This document shows positions 49,201 to 57,811 of a DNA stretch of 64,000 bases, piece by piece. The notes under the pieces are model-generated. The model made no database searches. It had not been told where the DNA came from and worked only from the letters and a program-made list of their open reading frames with translations. The stretch is from Bacteroidales bacterium UBA4360 (GTDB taxonomy: Bacteria > Bacteroidota > Bacteroidia > Bacteroidales > UBA932), in contig DGSO01000011.1 in the NCBI GenBank assembly GCA_002393945.1, positions 62,001-126,000 on the forward strand. Direction: 5' to 3'. The translations under genes were made by a program, and so were the position numbers. The stretch's first letter is position 1, and every line of letters begins with the position of its first letter.

Positions 49201-49968
49201 TCCAAAGAGGAAACTGCCTGTTTCAGGATTGTACGGCACTATGCTGCCGCGGTCCGGCTTGTTGATGACTGCAAGGGTCCTGTCTTTGTCAAGGACGAAC
49301 TGAGGAGTAGTGGACTGGATGCTGATTTTTGCAAAGTTGCGGACAAGGGGAAGGCCGGTGCCGCCTCCATTGAAGGCTGCAGCTACGTCGTCTGTAACCT
49401 GGTAGTAGCCGTCTCCGTCCTTTACATACTTCATCTCCTGATCCACCTCATCCCATTCCTTCTTGAGGGTAACGCCGTTGGGGAGGATGAAGCCTGCCCA
49501 GTAAGCGTCCTGGTTGTTTGTGGAGTAGATGAATTTGGTGAGAACTTCACTGTCATATTTCCAAGGGAGTTTTACGTCCCCAAGGTTGGCCATGACATGG
49601 ACGCGGAGGTTCTTGGAGTCAGTAACGCTGAGGTGAGCCTTGAAAGTATAGAGAGTTTCCGAACCGTTGGTGGTCGCGGGCTCAAAAGTATCTATTGCAA
49701 CGCTTTCCTTGAGGAAGCCTGAGGAACCGAACACTGCAATCATCATGTTCTCGATGGTGGGGGTGTCGGCCATGGTGGCCTTTGTGGCTGCAAAGGCGTT
49801 GCCGGGAAGGGCTACGGTGAAGCTTATGGCAGCCTTTCCCTCAGTAGGATATGGAATATCCTCTGCTGTCTTATTCTTGTTCTCGAACTCGAATTCCTCT
49901 TTTACGCAGCCGGTAAAACCTGTAAGCAGCGCAGTCAAAAGGAAGATATGTCTTAAAGTCTTTTTCAT
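46255..49968 (-). CDS. Large fimbria-associated lipoprotein with three BIG2 domains
   Basis: 1237 residues, lipobox TGC (Cys21) and TKA shortly after (FAATKATMADT). The N-terminal ~600 residues resemble Mfa/FimD-type minor fimbrial proteins. Residues ~840-1090 hold three bacterial Ig-like BIG2 repeats (… VTWTSSDSSIATVS … GVA.GTATITA …), usually adhesive stalk domains. A final beta-domain is rich in Ser/Tyr. As the last gene of the operon and the largest, it is a plausible tip or stalk adhesin. It follows the previous gene by 13 bp. Confidence 0.82.
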   Translation of the reverse strand: MKKTLRHIFLLTALLTGFTGCVKEEFEFENKNKTAEDIPYPTEGKAAISFTVALPGNAFAATKATMADTPTIENMMIAVFGSSGFLKESVAIDTFEPATTNGSETLYTFKAHLSVTDSKNLRVHVMANLGDVKLPWKYDSEVLTKFIYSTNNQDAYWAGFILPNGVTLKKEWDEVDQEMKYVKDGDGYYQVTDDVAAAFNGGGTGLPLVRNFAKISIQSTTPQFVLDKDRTLAVINKPDRGSIVPYNPETGSFLFGYKDSLYVNKNVTPNTGLKNTYPGFSPVGTELIDTDPDDASVVWGTGEGDGEGIVSSVYMYERPKPASDMPASYMIIHGTFYPHNTSYFNDGQPKNWKELERANPGTYLDLANGVPCYYKVDFKDEDGPYAIFRNFRYHIRITNVAKAGAETAAAAGSTGGTGDISQDASVAALTDISDGIGRIAVAHTGWTFVEGRAEFELKYKFIEDATEGDMSANNALVSEDGPVTITIGAKTGPVNVISTTLDAAIVAETGTVVDGGANGKMKAMGASTAKDAEGFRTLKFTINTPDNSDKTTQTIRIEGRIDATHTIYRDIVYYLMPRQNMIVQCVADEINPDYGEDYVENVAGEGINVNITIPKMLPESMFPLVFQLESDQLSITPNTAKYPKDNLPVENGYSICDGKTTSKTFHYVRTLTYNEYQALEETMEGMLFTCHFKTNKAQSAGKVYVDNQYFNKGNDSFYNYNMFNFRDLEFDNDGAGAYTNVNFTFYLDDDDAYPSGGRTVQLKLDGLIPQSTSGTAWHVVDVDEGLYTYTITGTARSATLALKTITTANGFDGSYAVTLNAYDNANAIYHEASHGNKAQRITVDPTSHTMHAGETKTIKATIWPAETGTGEISWTSDNTSVATVDGNGKVTAVSVGTARITAAHSGQSATCVITVAPIEVKRITLDRTSLNLGLNKTRTLVATVAPSNATDKTVTWTSSDSSIATVSNTGVVRGVAYGTATITATSSNGLTATCTVHVVPTPVEGVSLNKTSTTLIIIGGTSQTEQLIATVTPADAVNKNVTWTSSNPAVATVSDTGLVTAVAKGTTTITVRTEDGGYTATCTVKVGIRRTVTTSAIATTSGTFTSDTYTVQGLTLEVENVENKNANYIEVGYRSNGIWGLGAQDYDGVLSISSSESLADFTVTRVDFTYESYNYGRGTVTPSTGSYSGPSNNSTSASWTGSAASSLSFTMAPRRQGQTRYWNRLRSIVVTYYYTDY

Positions 49969-49981
49969 ACGTGCTTAAGGT

Positions 49982-52519
49982 TTAGCGGGCCATATCGCCC
50001 CATTTAAAAGTGGTGAGAGGGGTTACTGTGGAGACATCCGTATTGCCAAGTTTCATACCGTTCCAGTACCATTCGTCGTATACGCATCGAACAGCATGGG
50101 TTCCTGTCAATTCTCCTGGATGTAATACAGGTGCTTGCTTTGATGCGGCATCTGTTCCGTCATAGACAGTAATATAGCCACTATTACACCAGTACTCAGA
50201 GGTCTCTCCATTATTTGCACTACCGAATAGTCTTACAATCATACCATCTGCGTTGAGCTTTGTAATGTATGAAACTTCCGCCATGGTAGGGAGTCTCCAT
50301 CTTCCGGCAGGATAGCCTTCCTCTTGATATGATGCGCAGCGCCTAAAGGCATGAGCATAAAGTACTTGAGTAGTGGCGCCGTGTGAAGATGCTACCCTAA
50401 ATTTAGGGGCAATAATATTATCCGAGTATGATGTGTTGTCAACAGGATAGTAGTAAGAAAGCCGCCTATTATTGCCTTGTATAGATGTAGTATTAGCACT
50501 CCATCCAGCTGCGTCAGAGGTCTTGCTTGTGGGCCAGTTTGTTGTATTTAGATTATCAATAGTATTAACTCTGGGATCTCCAAGCATATAGTCTGAGTCA
50601 GGCGGCAAAACAGTAGTTTCAATAATGAACATATTGAAATTCATGTTGGTTCCACTGCTGGTTCCATTAGTACCAATACTTCTATATTGCCAATCGCTGC
50701 CTCCAGAGTTTGAAATGGAGTATGCGGCAGGAAGTTGAGTATAATACACCCTTCCAGAGTTATAATAAACTTGTGTTTCTCCATTATTGACATACACATA
50801 CCCATTATTTGTTGTGTTGGAGTTATCCTCCATGTCAATCATAATTGCCGGCCTTTGCTCAATGGTCACAGTCTTCGCGTACGAATAGTCGTCCTTATGT
50901 CTGAGCGTGAAGGTGATGATGTACGGGGAAACGTCATAGTCGTCCGTGGAGGTGTCGTTGTTCAGCGGATGGTTGAACTGGATATGGGCGCCGGTGGTGG
51001 TGGTCACTAGGCTTACGTCCATATTCCAGGTAGCCATACTGCTGGTGGTGACTTCCTGCTTGGAGTCGCCGGAGAAGTCGTACTTGACGGCTTTGAAATC
51101 TACAATCTCGCAAGGGTCTGATGTCGTGTAGGGGATCATCAGGTCATCGAGGTTGTACATGGTGAAGTTCTGCTCGTTGAGGAAGAGGTAGCGGGCACCT
51201 TTGATTTCGGCCTCCTTGTCGGAGTCGTTGATTCCGGTACCTTCTCCGCCGCTGCCGGTTTCACGCTCCTGCCAGTCCACGACGTAGTACTGGCCGTTGA
51301 TAATCATCTCGCCGCCGTCCATCTCGCTGCCCAGAATACCGATGTTAAGGATAACCTTGTACCAGTTGTTGCGCACGAACTCTGCATTGGAAATGTCGAT
51401 TGCCGTTGCAGGGCAGTACACGCGGTAGTAGTAAATCTTGGAAAGCGTGCCGAAGTCCGTGCCGCCGTCGCTCCTGCCGGCTGCACGGTCCCACGGAATG
51501 GCAATCTTGAGGTAAGGCTCTTCTTCGGAACCGTACATCCACTGTTCGGGATAGGTGTAGAAAGGAGCTTCGGCCGGATAGAAGATGCCTGTCTTGGTTT
51601 CCTTCGTGTACTGTACAAGGCCGTTGGCGTCCAGAATCTCATTGCCGTCTTCATCGACCTTCTTGGTGTAGGTGTCGTAGCTGTAGCTCTCGCCGGTGGT
51701 GGTGTCGAAGGTGAACTGCTGGTAGGAGTAGAGCTCCGGAGAGTCTACTGGCTCGCCGCTCACCCTGCCGGTTTTGGCACCGTTTACCAGCTGGACATAA
51801 GCTTCGTTCAGACGTGGAGTCCAGATTTCTGTACGGGTGTCCTCGTTGCCACTGATGACAACTGTGTTACGGATTTCCACTCTGGGGACAACCCTCACAG
51901 ATACGGTAATCTTTGCGGCAACCCTCTTGAGGCCGATGTTTGCCGTCGCAACTATGGTATTTCTGCGCTTGACCTGGGTAACCTCAAAGGGACCGTCTGT
52001 AGACATGAGGAAGTTCGTCTGCGGAGTCTTGACATTCTCGCCGTCGAATTCCAGATCCCTGGTAAGTTCGGCGAGGGTTGCATAATCGGTTCCGGAAAGG
52101 TTTTCCGGGTCTCCTGAAGCAACGATTCTGGGGTGGTTTGCGATAGCATATACCCAGAAATTGGTTGCGTTTTGGGGGCACAGCGTGTAGTTGACGATGT
52201 CGCTGGTCATGGGGATGCTCACAGGGGCATTCTGCCTGACGTTGGTAAGATAGCCGTGAAGAACTGCGTCTCCGTCTTTGTTTGCGTTGGAATAGAGGAA
52301 ATACTCGACGGAGGAGAGAACGTTCTCGTTGAGGGCTTCTTCGCCATCCTTCGGGGTTGTAGCTTTGGTGACTACCAGGTTTTCATCGCTGAAGAAGCGA
52401 AGGACGATGCCTTCTCCCTCTTCTTCTGCGTGGATGTCTTCCTTAAGGGAACACGCAGGAGCCGAGGCAAGAACAATTGCCGCAGCTACTGAAAGTATGT
52501 CGAATCTGAACTTTTTCAT
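49982..52519 (-). CDS. Fimbria-associated lipoprotein with FISUMP-like C-terminal domain
   Basis: 845 residues with lipobox PAC and a VVTKATTP processing-like site. The N-terminal two-thirds are fimbrillin/minor-subunit-like beta-domains (RRNTIVATANIGLKRVAAKITVSV). The last ~110 residues contain the Fibrobacter-succinogenes-major-paralogue/DUF1566-like pattern PAGRWRLPTMAEV … EYWCNSGY … HAVRCVYD, a carbohydrate-lectin-like fold in other proteins. It is likely an accessory or tip subunit of the pilus encoded here. The gap to the upstream gene is 12 bp. Confidence 0.8.
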   Translation of the reverse strand: MKKFRFDILSVAAAIVLASAPACSLKEDIHAEEEGEGIVLRFFSDENLVVTKATTPKDGEEALNENVLSSVEYFLYSNANKDGDAVLHGYLTNVRQNAPVSIPMTSDIVNYTLCPQNATNFWVYAIANHPRIVASGDPENLSGTDYATLAELTRDLEFDGENVKTPQTNFLMSTDGPFEVTQVKRRNTIVATANIGLKRVAAKITVSVRVVPRVEIRNTVVISGNEDTRTEIWTPRLNEAYVQLVNGAKTGRVSGEPVDSPELYSYQQFTFDTTTGESYSYDTYTKKVDEDGNEILDANGLVQYTKETKTGIFYPAEAPFYTYPEQWMYGSEEEPYLKIAIPWDRAAGRSDGGTDFGTLSKIYYYRVYCPATAIDISNAEFVRNNWYKVILNIGILGSEMDGGEMIINGQYYVVDWQERETGSGGEGTGINDSDKEAEIKGARYLFLNEQNFTMYNLDDLMIPYTTSDPCEIVDFKAVKYDFSGDSKQEVTTSSMATWNMDVSLVTTTTGAHIQFNHPLNNDTSTDDYDVSPYIITFTLRHKDDYSYAKTVTIEQRPAIMIDMEDNSNTTNNGYVYVNNGETQVYYNSGRVYYTQLPAAYSISNSGGSDWQYRSIGTNGTSSGTNMNFNMFIIETTVLPPDSDYMLGDPRVNTIDNLNTTNWPTSKTSDAAGWSANTTSIQGNNRRLSYYYPVDNTSYSDNIIAPKFRVASSHGATTQVLYAHAFRRCASYQEEGYPAGRWRLPTMAEVSYITKLNADGMIVRLFGSANNGETSEYWCNSGYITVYDGTDAASKQAPVLHPGELTGTHAVRCVYDEWYWNGMKLGNTDVSTVTPLTTFKWGDMAR

Positions 52520-52531
52520 ACGCGTCCTTGA

Positions 52532-54163
52532 TTAAGGTATTGTTATGACATATTTGTCACGGTTTATTTCGGTGTCGGCATCGGTATCGCGGTTGTTGTT
52601 GGTAACTGCAAAGTGCAGGAACAGCCTTTTACCGCTTGCAGGAACACCTTTGGGCCTTACGCCAAGGGTGACCGCGCCGCCGTCGCGGTGGGGGTCGATG
52701 AGAATGTAATCATGGCCCGTACCGGTATAAGTGTCGCCGCTGTCAAGCGTTACGATGAAGGAATCCGTGTCTCCGGACAGGCCAATCGAGAGTCTGCCGT
52801 TCACGGGAGTGTAGATGGAGAACTTGCCCCTTGCTACCCATGCGGGATTGGAACCGCCGGTGAGCTGGATTACATCGTGCTTGCCGTTGGCGTCGGTGAT
52901 TGTTCCGCCACTAACGTATGTGCCTTCGATGAACTTGAGCTGGGTTGCAGAGACTGCGTCATTTTCAAAGGCCATGGGGTACTCCTCGTAATCCCAGGGG
53001 AGGGTGTGGAAGGAAAGCTGGACCTGTTTGTCGGCAAAGGAGACATTGAGCTGGGTCTTCTTTCCTGCGGTGACGGCTGCTTTGGCATCGGCCGCGTTGG
53101 GGAAGCGCATATTAAGGGTGCTCTTTTTGCCGACACTTGTCTTGCACACTACTTCCACCAGGGGAGAGTCTGCAGTATAAATAGGGTTGCCTTCACTGTC
53201 TGTATTCTGTACTGTTGGCTTGAGGGCAGCCTGGGTCATGGGCCAGCACATGCGGTATGTGAGGTTTTCTCCCATCTCTGCGCCGGTGTATGCGTCGTAT
53301 GTCTTGCCGCCTTCCGAATCATTGATATTCTTGAGCAGGATGCCTTCGGAAGGGAATTTGTTGGGCCAGAAGGCTGCGCCTGAGACTGTGGGGTTGCCGC
53401 CTCCGAGGGTGACACCTGTCTCCATATCCCAGGTAAGGGTTTCGCTGTGTGTGTTGGGGAAGTTGAGAAGCCTTACGGAGTAGACAGTGACATCGGCCTT
53501 GGAGGTGTTCTGGACGGCTACGCCGAGGGCGCCGAAGAGATGCTTCATGGGGATGTCAACGTGGCTGGGGATGCCGTCGTTAATCACATCTACAGGAACT
53601 ACGTCGGAATAGAGGAAGTCGTACTGGTGGCCATCGGAGGTGAAGGTCTTTGCAACCGTAAGCGTCTTGGTTCCGGGGGTGTAGGTGTCAAAGAAGGTGC
53701 TGCTCTTGAGATTTCCTGCATCGGGATCCGGGGCCGGGGTCTTGTCTTCCAGGAGCCAGCCGTAGAAATGGTGGGTGCCGGTGCGGGTCCAGCGGTATGA
53801 GGTAGGGGAAGCTACATTTCCAAACAGCCACTGCCAGTTTGCAGCGTCCTGCTTGAAGGTGAGGGTGTTCTCGAAGTATTTGAATTCCTCTCCGGAGGAG
53901 TGCGTGGTACCGACGCCGTCGGTGAGGGTGCCGTTATACCCGGAAAGGTAATCGAACATCTGGAACTGTGTGCCGTTTTTCTTCAGTGCGTCAGTAGACA
54001 GGAAGCTCTTGGTTGCATCCGGGCTGGCGTTGAGCGTAATCTCCTCTGAGGAGTACACGGGTTCCTCTGCCTGGTTTTCCTTGCAGGAGAGGACCAGCGC
54101 CGCGAGGAGAAGTGCTGCAGCCGGAAATCTGTATGTATTGCCCATTGTGCTCATGTTTTTCAT
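52532..54163 (-). CDS. Fimbrillin-like lipoprotein (large variant)
   Basis: 543 residues from MKNMSTMGNTYR, with lipobox LSC. It resembles the Mfa-like fold (HFYGWL, IPMKHLFGALGVAV in the place of the HALAKV motif of the array members) but is longer and lacks the C-terminal DPAVxxW strand. It has ATKS rather than TKA near residue 45. It could be an anchor or minor subunit that ends the polymer. Two further ATGs lie within the first 7 codons, so the exact start is uncertain. Confidence 0.78.
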   Translation of the reverse strand: MKNMSTMGNTYRFPAAALLLAALVLSCKENQAEEPVYSSEEITLNASPDATKSFLSTDALKKNGTQFQMFDYLSGYNGTLTDGVGTTHSSGEEFKYFENTLTFKQDAANWQWLFGNVASPTSYRWTRTGTHHFYGWLLEDKTPAPDPDAGNLKSSTFFDTYTPGTKTLTVAKTFTSDGHQYDFLYSDVVPVDVINDGIPSHVDIPMKHLFGALGVAVQNTSKADVTVYSVRLLNFPNTHSETLTWDMETGVTLGGGNPTVSGAAFWPNKFPSEGILLKNINDSEGGKTYDAYTGAEMGENLTYRMCWPMTQAALKPTVQNTDSEGNPIYTADSPLVEVVCKTSVGKKSTLNMRFPNAADAKAAVTAGKKTQLNVSFADKQVQLSFHTLPWDYEEYPMAFENDAVSATQLKFIEGTYVSGGTITDANGKHDVIQLTGGSNPAWVARGKFSIYTPVNGRLSIGLSGDTDSFIVTLDSGDTYTGTGHDYILIDPHRDGGAVTLGVRPKGVPASGKRLFLHFAVTNNNRDTDADTEINRDKYVITIP

Positions 54164-54170
54164 CTTGGAG

Positions 54171-54198
54171 ACCCGGAAGGGTATCACCCCCGCCGGGC
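54171..54198 (-). other. Intercistronic GC hairpin 4
   Basis: CCCGG / CCGGG (54172-54197) in the 44-bp gap between the 54208 and 52532 genes; a short stem with no T-run. Confidence 0.4.
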
Positions 54199-54207
54199 CT
54201 ATATATA

Positions 54208-55380
54208 TTAAAGGTTTATGCTTGCAACAACATTCACGCCTTCCCAGCCGTCAACGGCAGGGTCGAAGGTGATGATGGCGTCGTTAAGGTTAGGATCGTC
54301 AGGATCTACGCCACCGGAGGGGTCTACACCACCGGAAGGGTTGCTGGGATCCCCACCGGGATTGGGGAGTGGATTGCCGCCGTTACCGTTGGAAGCGGTG
54401 GGGCCGAACCTGAGGATGTAGGTGTAGATGTGGTTCATCTCCCATGCGGGGATGGCATCCAGCTTGAGGTTTGCAGACACGTCAAAGGTTTCTCTCAGGA
54501 ATGCAGCGCCGTTCCGAGTGGTCTCCACGGTTACGTTCAGGGTTACCTTCTGCTGGCCTGCGTCAAGGAGCTGAGGAAGGACGAAGAGGGTGTCAACGGC
54601 CTGATACAGCGTTCCAGTCTCGATGTTTCCGGTAAGGGTACCGTCAATGTCGACAGCAGTTCCTTCTGGAGTCCATACTTTGTTTGCGGGCTTCTCCCAG
54701 CCGATTACGCCGACGGTGGGATCAGAGGCGAGGTTGAGCTCGCAGCCGCCTTTGGTGTAAACGCCGCTGAGCTTTGTGCTGTTCACGGTAACCTTCCAGT
54801 CGGTGACGGTGCCGTCGGCTTCCTTCTTGTGCTTGTAGGTAAGGGCAACCTTGAAGTTAACCTTTGCAAGTGCGTGGCGGAAGATGGTGGGAACACCGGT
54901 GAAACCGCTGATGCTGTCATCTACGAGGTCTGCATTGTCGGAGAAACCGGCAGCCTTGTCGGCATACATGATGTCCTTCTGGAGGGTGTTCACGTCAATG
55001 CCGGAGTAGGTTATCTTGTCCTTCTCTACGGTTATGCCGGAGAGCCCGGTAGGGTAGTAGGAGACGAAATCTACAGTGGTGTTCTTGGGCCAGTAGAAGG
55101 TCTCACCCTGGGCTTTCCAAAGGGTATCATCGGGGAAGTAGGCGATGGTAATGTCTTCCATGAAATACTCGCCGATGGTGCCCTCTGCCCATGCATATGT
55201 GGAGAAGGTTTCGGTCTTGGGGAATACGGTGCCGTTGATGCCGGGAGCCTTGGTGTTGAGGCCGGCGATGGTCTGGAACGCAACCTGGTGGCTGCGCCCC
55301 GCATTGCCGAGCTCAGTCTTGCTGCAGGCAGACGCCATCACGGCAGCAATCGAGAGGAATATGATAAGCTTTTTCATCAT
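54208..55380 (-). CDS. Fimbrillin family lipoprotein, array member 7
   Basis: 390 residues. Lipobox SAC, then LNTKAPG. The array signatures are FYWPKNTTVDFVSYYP, GVPTIFRHALAKVNFKV and AWEMNHIYTY. The end ITFDPAVDGWEGVNVVASINL has the DPAVxxW strand, preceded by an unusual Pro/Gly/Asp-rich linker with GGVDPSGGVDP repeats. Six bp separate it from member 6. Confidence 0.87.
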   Translation of the reverse strand: MMKKLIIFLSIAAVMASACSKTELGNAGRSHQVAFQTIAGLNTKAPGINGTVFPKTETFSTYAWAEGTIGEYFMEDITIAYFPDDTLWKAQGETFYWPKNTTVDFVSYYPTGLSGITVEKDKITYSGIDVNTLQKDIMYADKAAGFSDNADLVDDSISGFTGVPTIFRHALAKVNFKVALTYKHKKEADGTVTDWKVTVNSTKLSGVYTKGGCELNLASDPTVGVIGWEKPANKVWTPEGTAVDIDGTLTGNIETGTLYQAVDTLFVLPQLLDAGQQKVTLNVTVETTRNGAAFLRETFDVSANLKLDAIPAWEMNHIYTYILRFGPTASNGNGGNPLPNPGGDPSNPSGGVDPSGGVDPDDPNLNDAIITFDPAVDGWEGVNVVASINL

Positions 55381-55386
55381 ATTATA

Positions 55387-56556
55387 TTAGAGGTTGATAC
55401 CTGCGCTCACGGTGATGTTCTCCCATTCGTCAACAGCGGGGTCGAAGTAAACGATGGTAGGAACTACGTCCGGAATGCCGTCGCCGTCGGTGTCCTCAGT
55501 GGTAGTTGTACCAAGACTAGGAGCGAAGTTGAAGGAATAGGTGACGTTCTGGTTCATCTCCCATGCGTCCATGGAGCCTGCGGAGAGGTTGCCCTGGATC
55601 TCTACACCATTCTCTTGGAGCACCTGCTGATAGCCGTTGCCGTCGTTGACGTCACGGTAGGTGGTGATGGTGACCTTGATGACGACTTCCTGATTGCCGC
55701 CAACAAGTGACTGAGGCATTACGAATACATCGGAATCCAGGTTATATGTGGTGTCTTTTTGAATTGGATTCTCAAGGTTGGTAAGGTCGAGTTCATAGTC
55801 TTTGGTGGTGCCATCGGCAGTCCATACCTTGTTGCCGTTGGCATCGGCGGGCTGTTCCCACGATGAACCGTTGAGGTTCAGCGTGAAGGAGCCGGAAGAG
55901 AGGAGATTGTTAACCTTGATGCTCTCCACCTGGATGTCCCACTTGGTCTTGGTGCCGGTTACAGTGTCGGTTACCTCTGTGTAAGCGGCCTTGATCTGGA
56001 AATTCACCTTTGCAAGTGCGTGGTGGAAGAGCATAGGAACACCATTATAATAATAGGCATTGGTGTTGTTCTTGAGGCCGGTGACTTTGTCGGCATACAT
56101 TATGTCAACGTCCTGGTGGTCAGCAACGTTCCATGCGGGGTAAGCGATAGTGGTATCCGTAATAGTCGGGAACGGAGCATCAGTGCTTCCTGCCGTTGCA
56201 TAAGGTGAATAGCCTATGAAGTCAATGGAACCGGACTTGGGCCAGTAGTATGTTGTGCCTTCTGGGGCCCAGCGGTTGTCTGAATCTCCGGTATAAGAAA
56301 CCTTCTGGTTGACCATGAAATCAGTGTCGTCACCAGGGGTCTCGCCTTTGAACCAAGCATAAACGCCGAAAGGAACGTTTTTGTAGTTTTCTTTGTAGTC
56401 CGTTGTGTCTGAAGGAGGAGTGATTGCCTTGGTCACACCCTTGTAACGGGCGAACTGGAATACTACCTCTGACTGCACTCCTTCATTAAACACCTGCTTC
56501 GAGCAGGATGCAAGTGCTGCGATTGCAAGTGCTGCAATGAATACTGTCTTCTTCAT
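55387..56556 (-). CDS. Fimbrillin family lipoprotein, array member 6
   Basis: 389 residues from MKKTVFIAALAI (lipobox ASC). Conserved sites are GVTKAITPP, TYYWPKSGSIDFIGYSP, IMYADKVTG, GVPMLFHHALAKVNFQI and AWEMNQNVTYSFNF; it ends FDPAVDEWENITVSAGINL. An in-frame extension upstream of this ATG runs through the intercistronic hairpin and is unlikely to be translated. Confidence 0.87.
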   Translation of the reverse strand: MKKTVFIAALAIAALASCSKQVFNEGVQSEVVFQFARYKGVTKAITPPSDTTDYKENYKNVPFGVYAWFKGETPGDDTDFMVNQKVSYTGDSDNRWAPEGTTYYWPKSGSIDFIGYSPYATAGSTDAPFPTITDTTIAYPAWNVADHQDVDIMYADKVTGLKNNTNAYYYNGVPMLFHHALAKVNFQIKAAYTEVTDTVTGTKTKWDIQVESIKVNNLLSSGSFTLNLNGSSWEQPADANGNKVWTADGTTKDYELDLTNLENPIQKDTTYNLDSDVFVMPQSLVGGNQEVVIKVTITTYRDVNDGNGYQQVLQENGVEIQGNLSAGSMDAWEMNQNVTYSFNFAPSLGTTTTEDTDGDGIPDVVPTIVYFDPAVDEWENITVSAGINL

Positions 56557-56586
56557 TTCTTTAATTGTTTTTGTTTTTGTTTTTGG

Positions 56587-56617
56587 CACCCGGTGGCAGG
56601 GTCAACCGCCGCCGGGT
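56587..56617 (-). other. Intercistronic GC hairpin 3
   Basis: ACCCGG / CCGGGT with complementary GGC/GCC inside, in the gap between members 5 and 6. No T-run follows, so it is more likely an mRNA processing or stability element than a terminator. Confidence 0.5.
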
Positions 56618-56662
56618 CAAGAAAAAGCTTCTTATTATATTAACAACTAACTGTTTCTTGAA

Positions 56663-57790
56663 TTAAAGCTGGATGGTTGCGGCAGCAGCAACAGGAGTCC
56701 ATTCTGCAACTGCAGGGTCGAATTTGATGATTACGTCCTCAGGATCGTCGTCGTGGGCGTCACCGGGATTAAGGGCAGAAGCAGTGGGCTTGAACTTGAT
56801 GGTATAAACGATGTTCTCGTTCATCTGCCATGCCTTGAGAGTTGAAATCTTGTTGATATTGATGGTCTTTATAAAGTCTTCTTCGATGATCTTGCCGTTT
56901 GCAAGGGTGGTCTTGATGTGAGCGTTGATGTCAACAGTCTGAACACCATCGGCGAGGACCTGAGGAAGAACATAACCGGTTGCGGCGGCAAGGTCTACTG
57001 CAGTGGTATCAAGAACGATAGGAGCATCAACGAGTTCCTGTGCAGCTGTTGCGCCTGAGAGATTGGTCCATACATTGTATTTCTTGGATCCAACAGCTGT
57101 GCTGTCAGCGTTATGCCAAGTTTTTTTATCGGTATTAAGAGCGAGCTTAAGGTCACCAGTGGTGTTGAAGCCTTTAATCTTGAAGCTATTGAGGGTGATT
57201 TCCCATTTTGTCACGCTGGCAGGAGTAGTTGTGGTGTCTGTCCACTCGATGAAGTTGGCCATTACCTTGAAGCTGAGCTTTGCAAGAGCATGGCGGAAGA
57301 TGGTGGGAACACCGCTGAATCCGGAATCGGAGCCCCTGCCAAGGGAATCCAGCACTTCGTTTACATTGTTGCTGCAGGTGGCCCTGTCGGCATACATGAG
57401 GTCAGTAGTGCCGGCGGTTACGCCATTATAGAGGAGAGAGTCCGCCTTTACTACAGGGGTGGTTCCGGCAGTGTTGCTGGTGCCGGCGAAAGGTGAATAG
57501 GAGATGAAGGAGACGCTGCCGGTCTTGGGCCAGTAGAAGGTATGGTCTACGGTTTTCCATACGCTGCCGGCTTTGCCAACCTTTTCGTTTACCATGAACT
57601 CAGTGGTGTCGTTGAACCATGCATAGGTACCGAAGTCACCGTTGCTGTATACGGAACCGGTGAAGGCCTTGGTCTGTACGCTGTTTACCACCTCGAAGCT
57701 GATTTCCTTCTGGAGGTCGACAATCTCTACCTTTGAGCATGCTACACTTGCTGCGAGTGCTGCGATTGCGATGATGATATATTTTTTCAT
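56663..57790 (-). CDS. Fimbrillin family lipoprotein, array member 5
   Basis: 375 residues; lipobox VAC and VQTKAFTG. It contains HTFYWPKTGSVSFISYSPF, LMYADRATC, GVPTIFRHALAKLSFKV and AWQMNENIVYTIKF, and ends FDPAVAEWTPVAAAATIQL. It is 21 bp from member 4. Confidence 0.87.
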   Translation of the reverse strand: MKKYIIIAIAALAASVACSKVEIVDLQKEISFEVVNSVQTKAFTGSVYSNGDFGTYAWFNDTTEFMVNEKVGKAGSVWKTVDHTFYWPKTGSVSFISYSPFAGTSNTAGTTPVVKADSLLYNGVTAGTTDLMYADRATCSNNVNEVLDSLGRGSDSGFSGVPTIFRHALAKLSFKVMANFIEWTDTTTTPASVTKWEITLNSFKIKGFNTTGDLKLALNTDKKTWHNADSTAVGSKKYNVWTNLSGATAAQELVDAPIVLDTTAVDLAAATGYVLPQVLADGVQTVDINAHIKTTLANGKIIEEDFIKTININKISTLKAWQMNENIVYTIKFKPTASALNPGDAHDDDPEDVIIKFDPAVAEWTPVAAAATIQL

Positions 57791-57811
57791 TGCTGTATGT
57801 TGTTTTTCAAA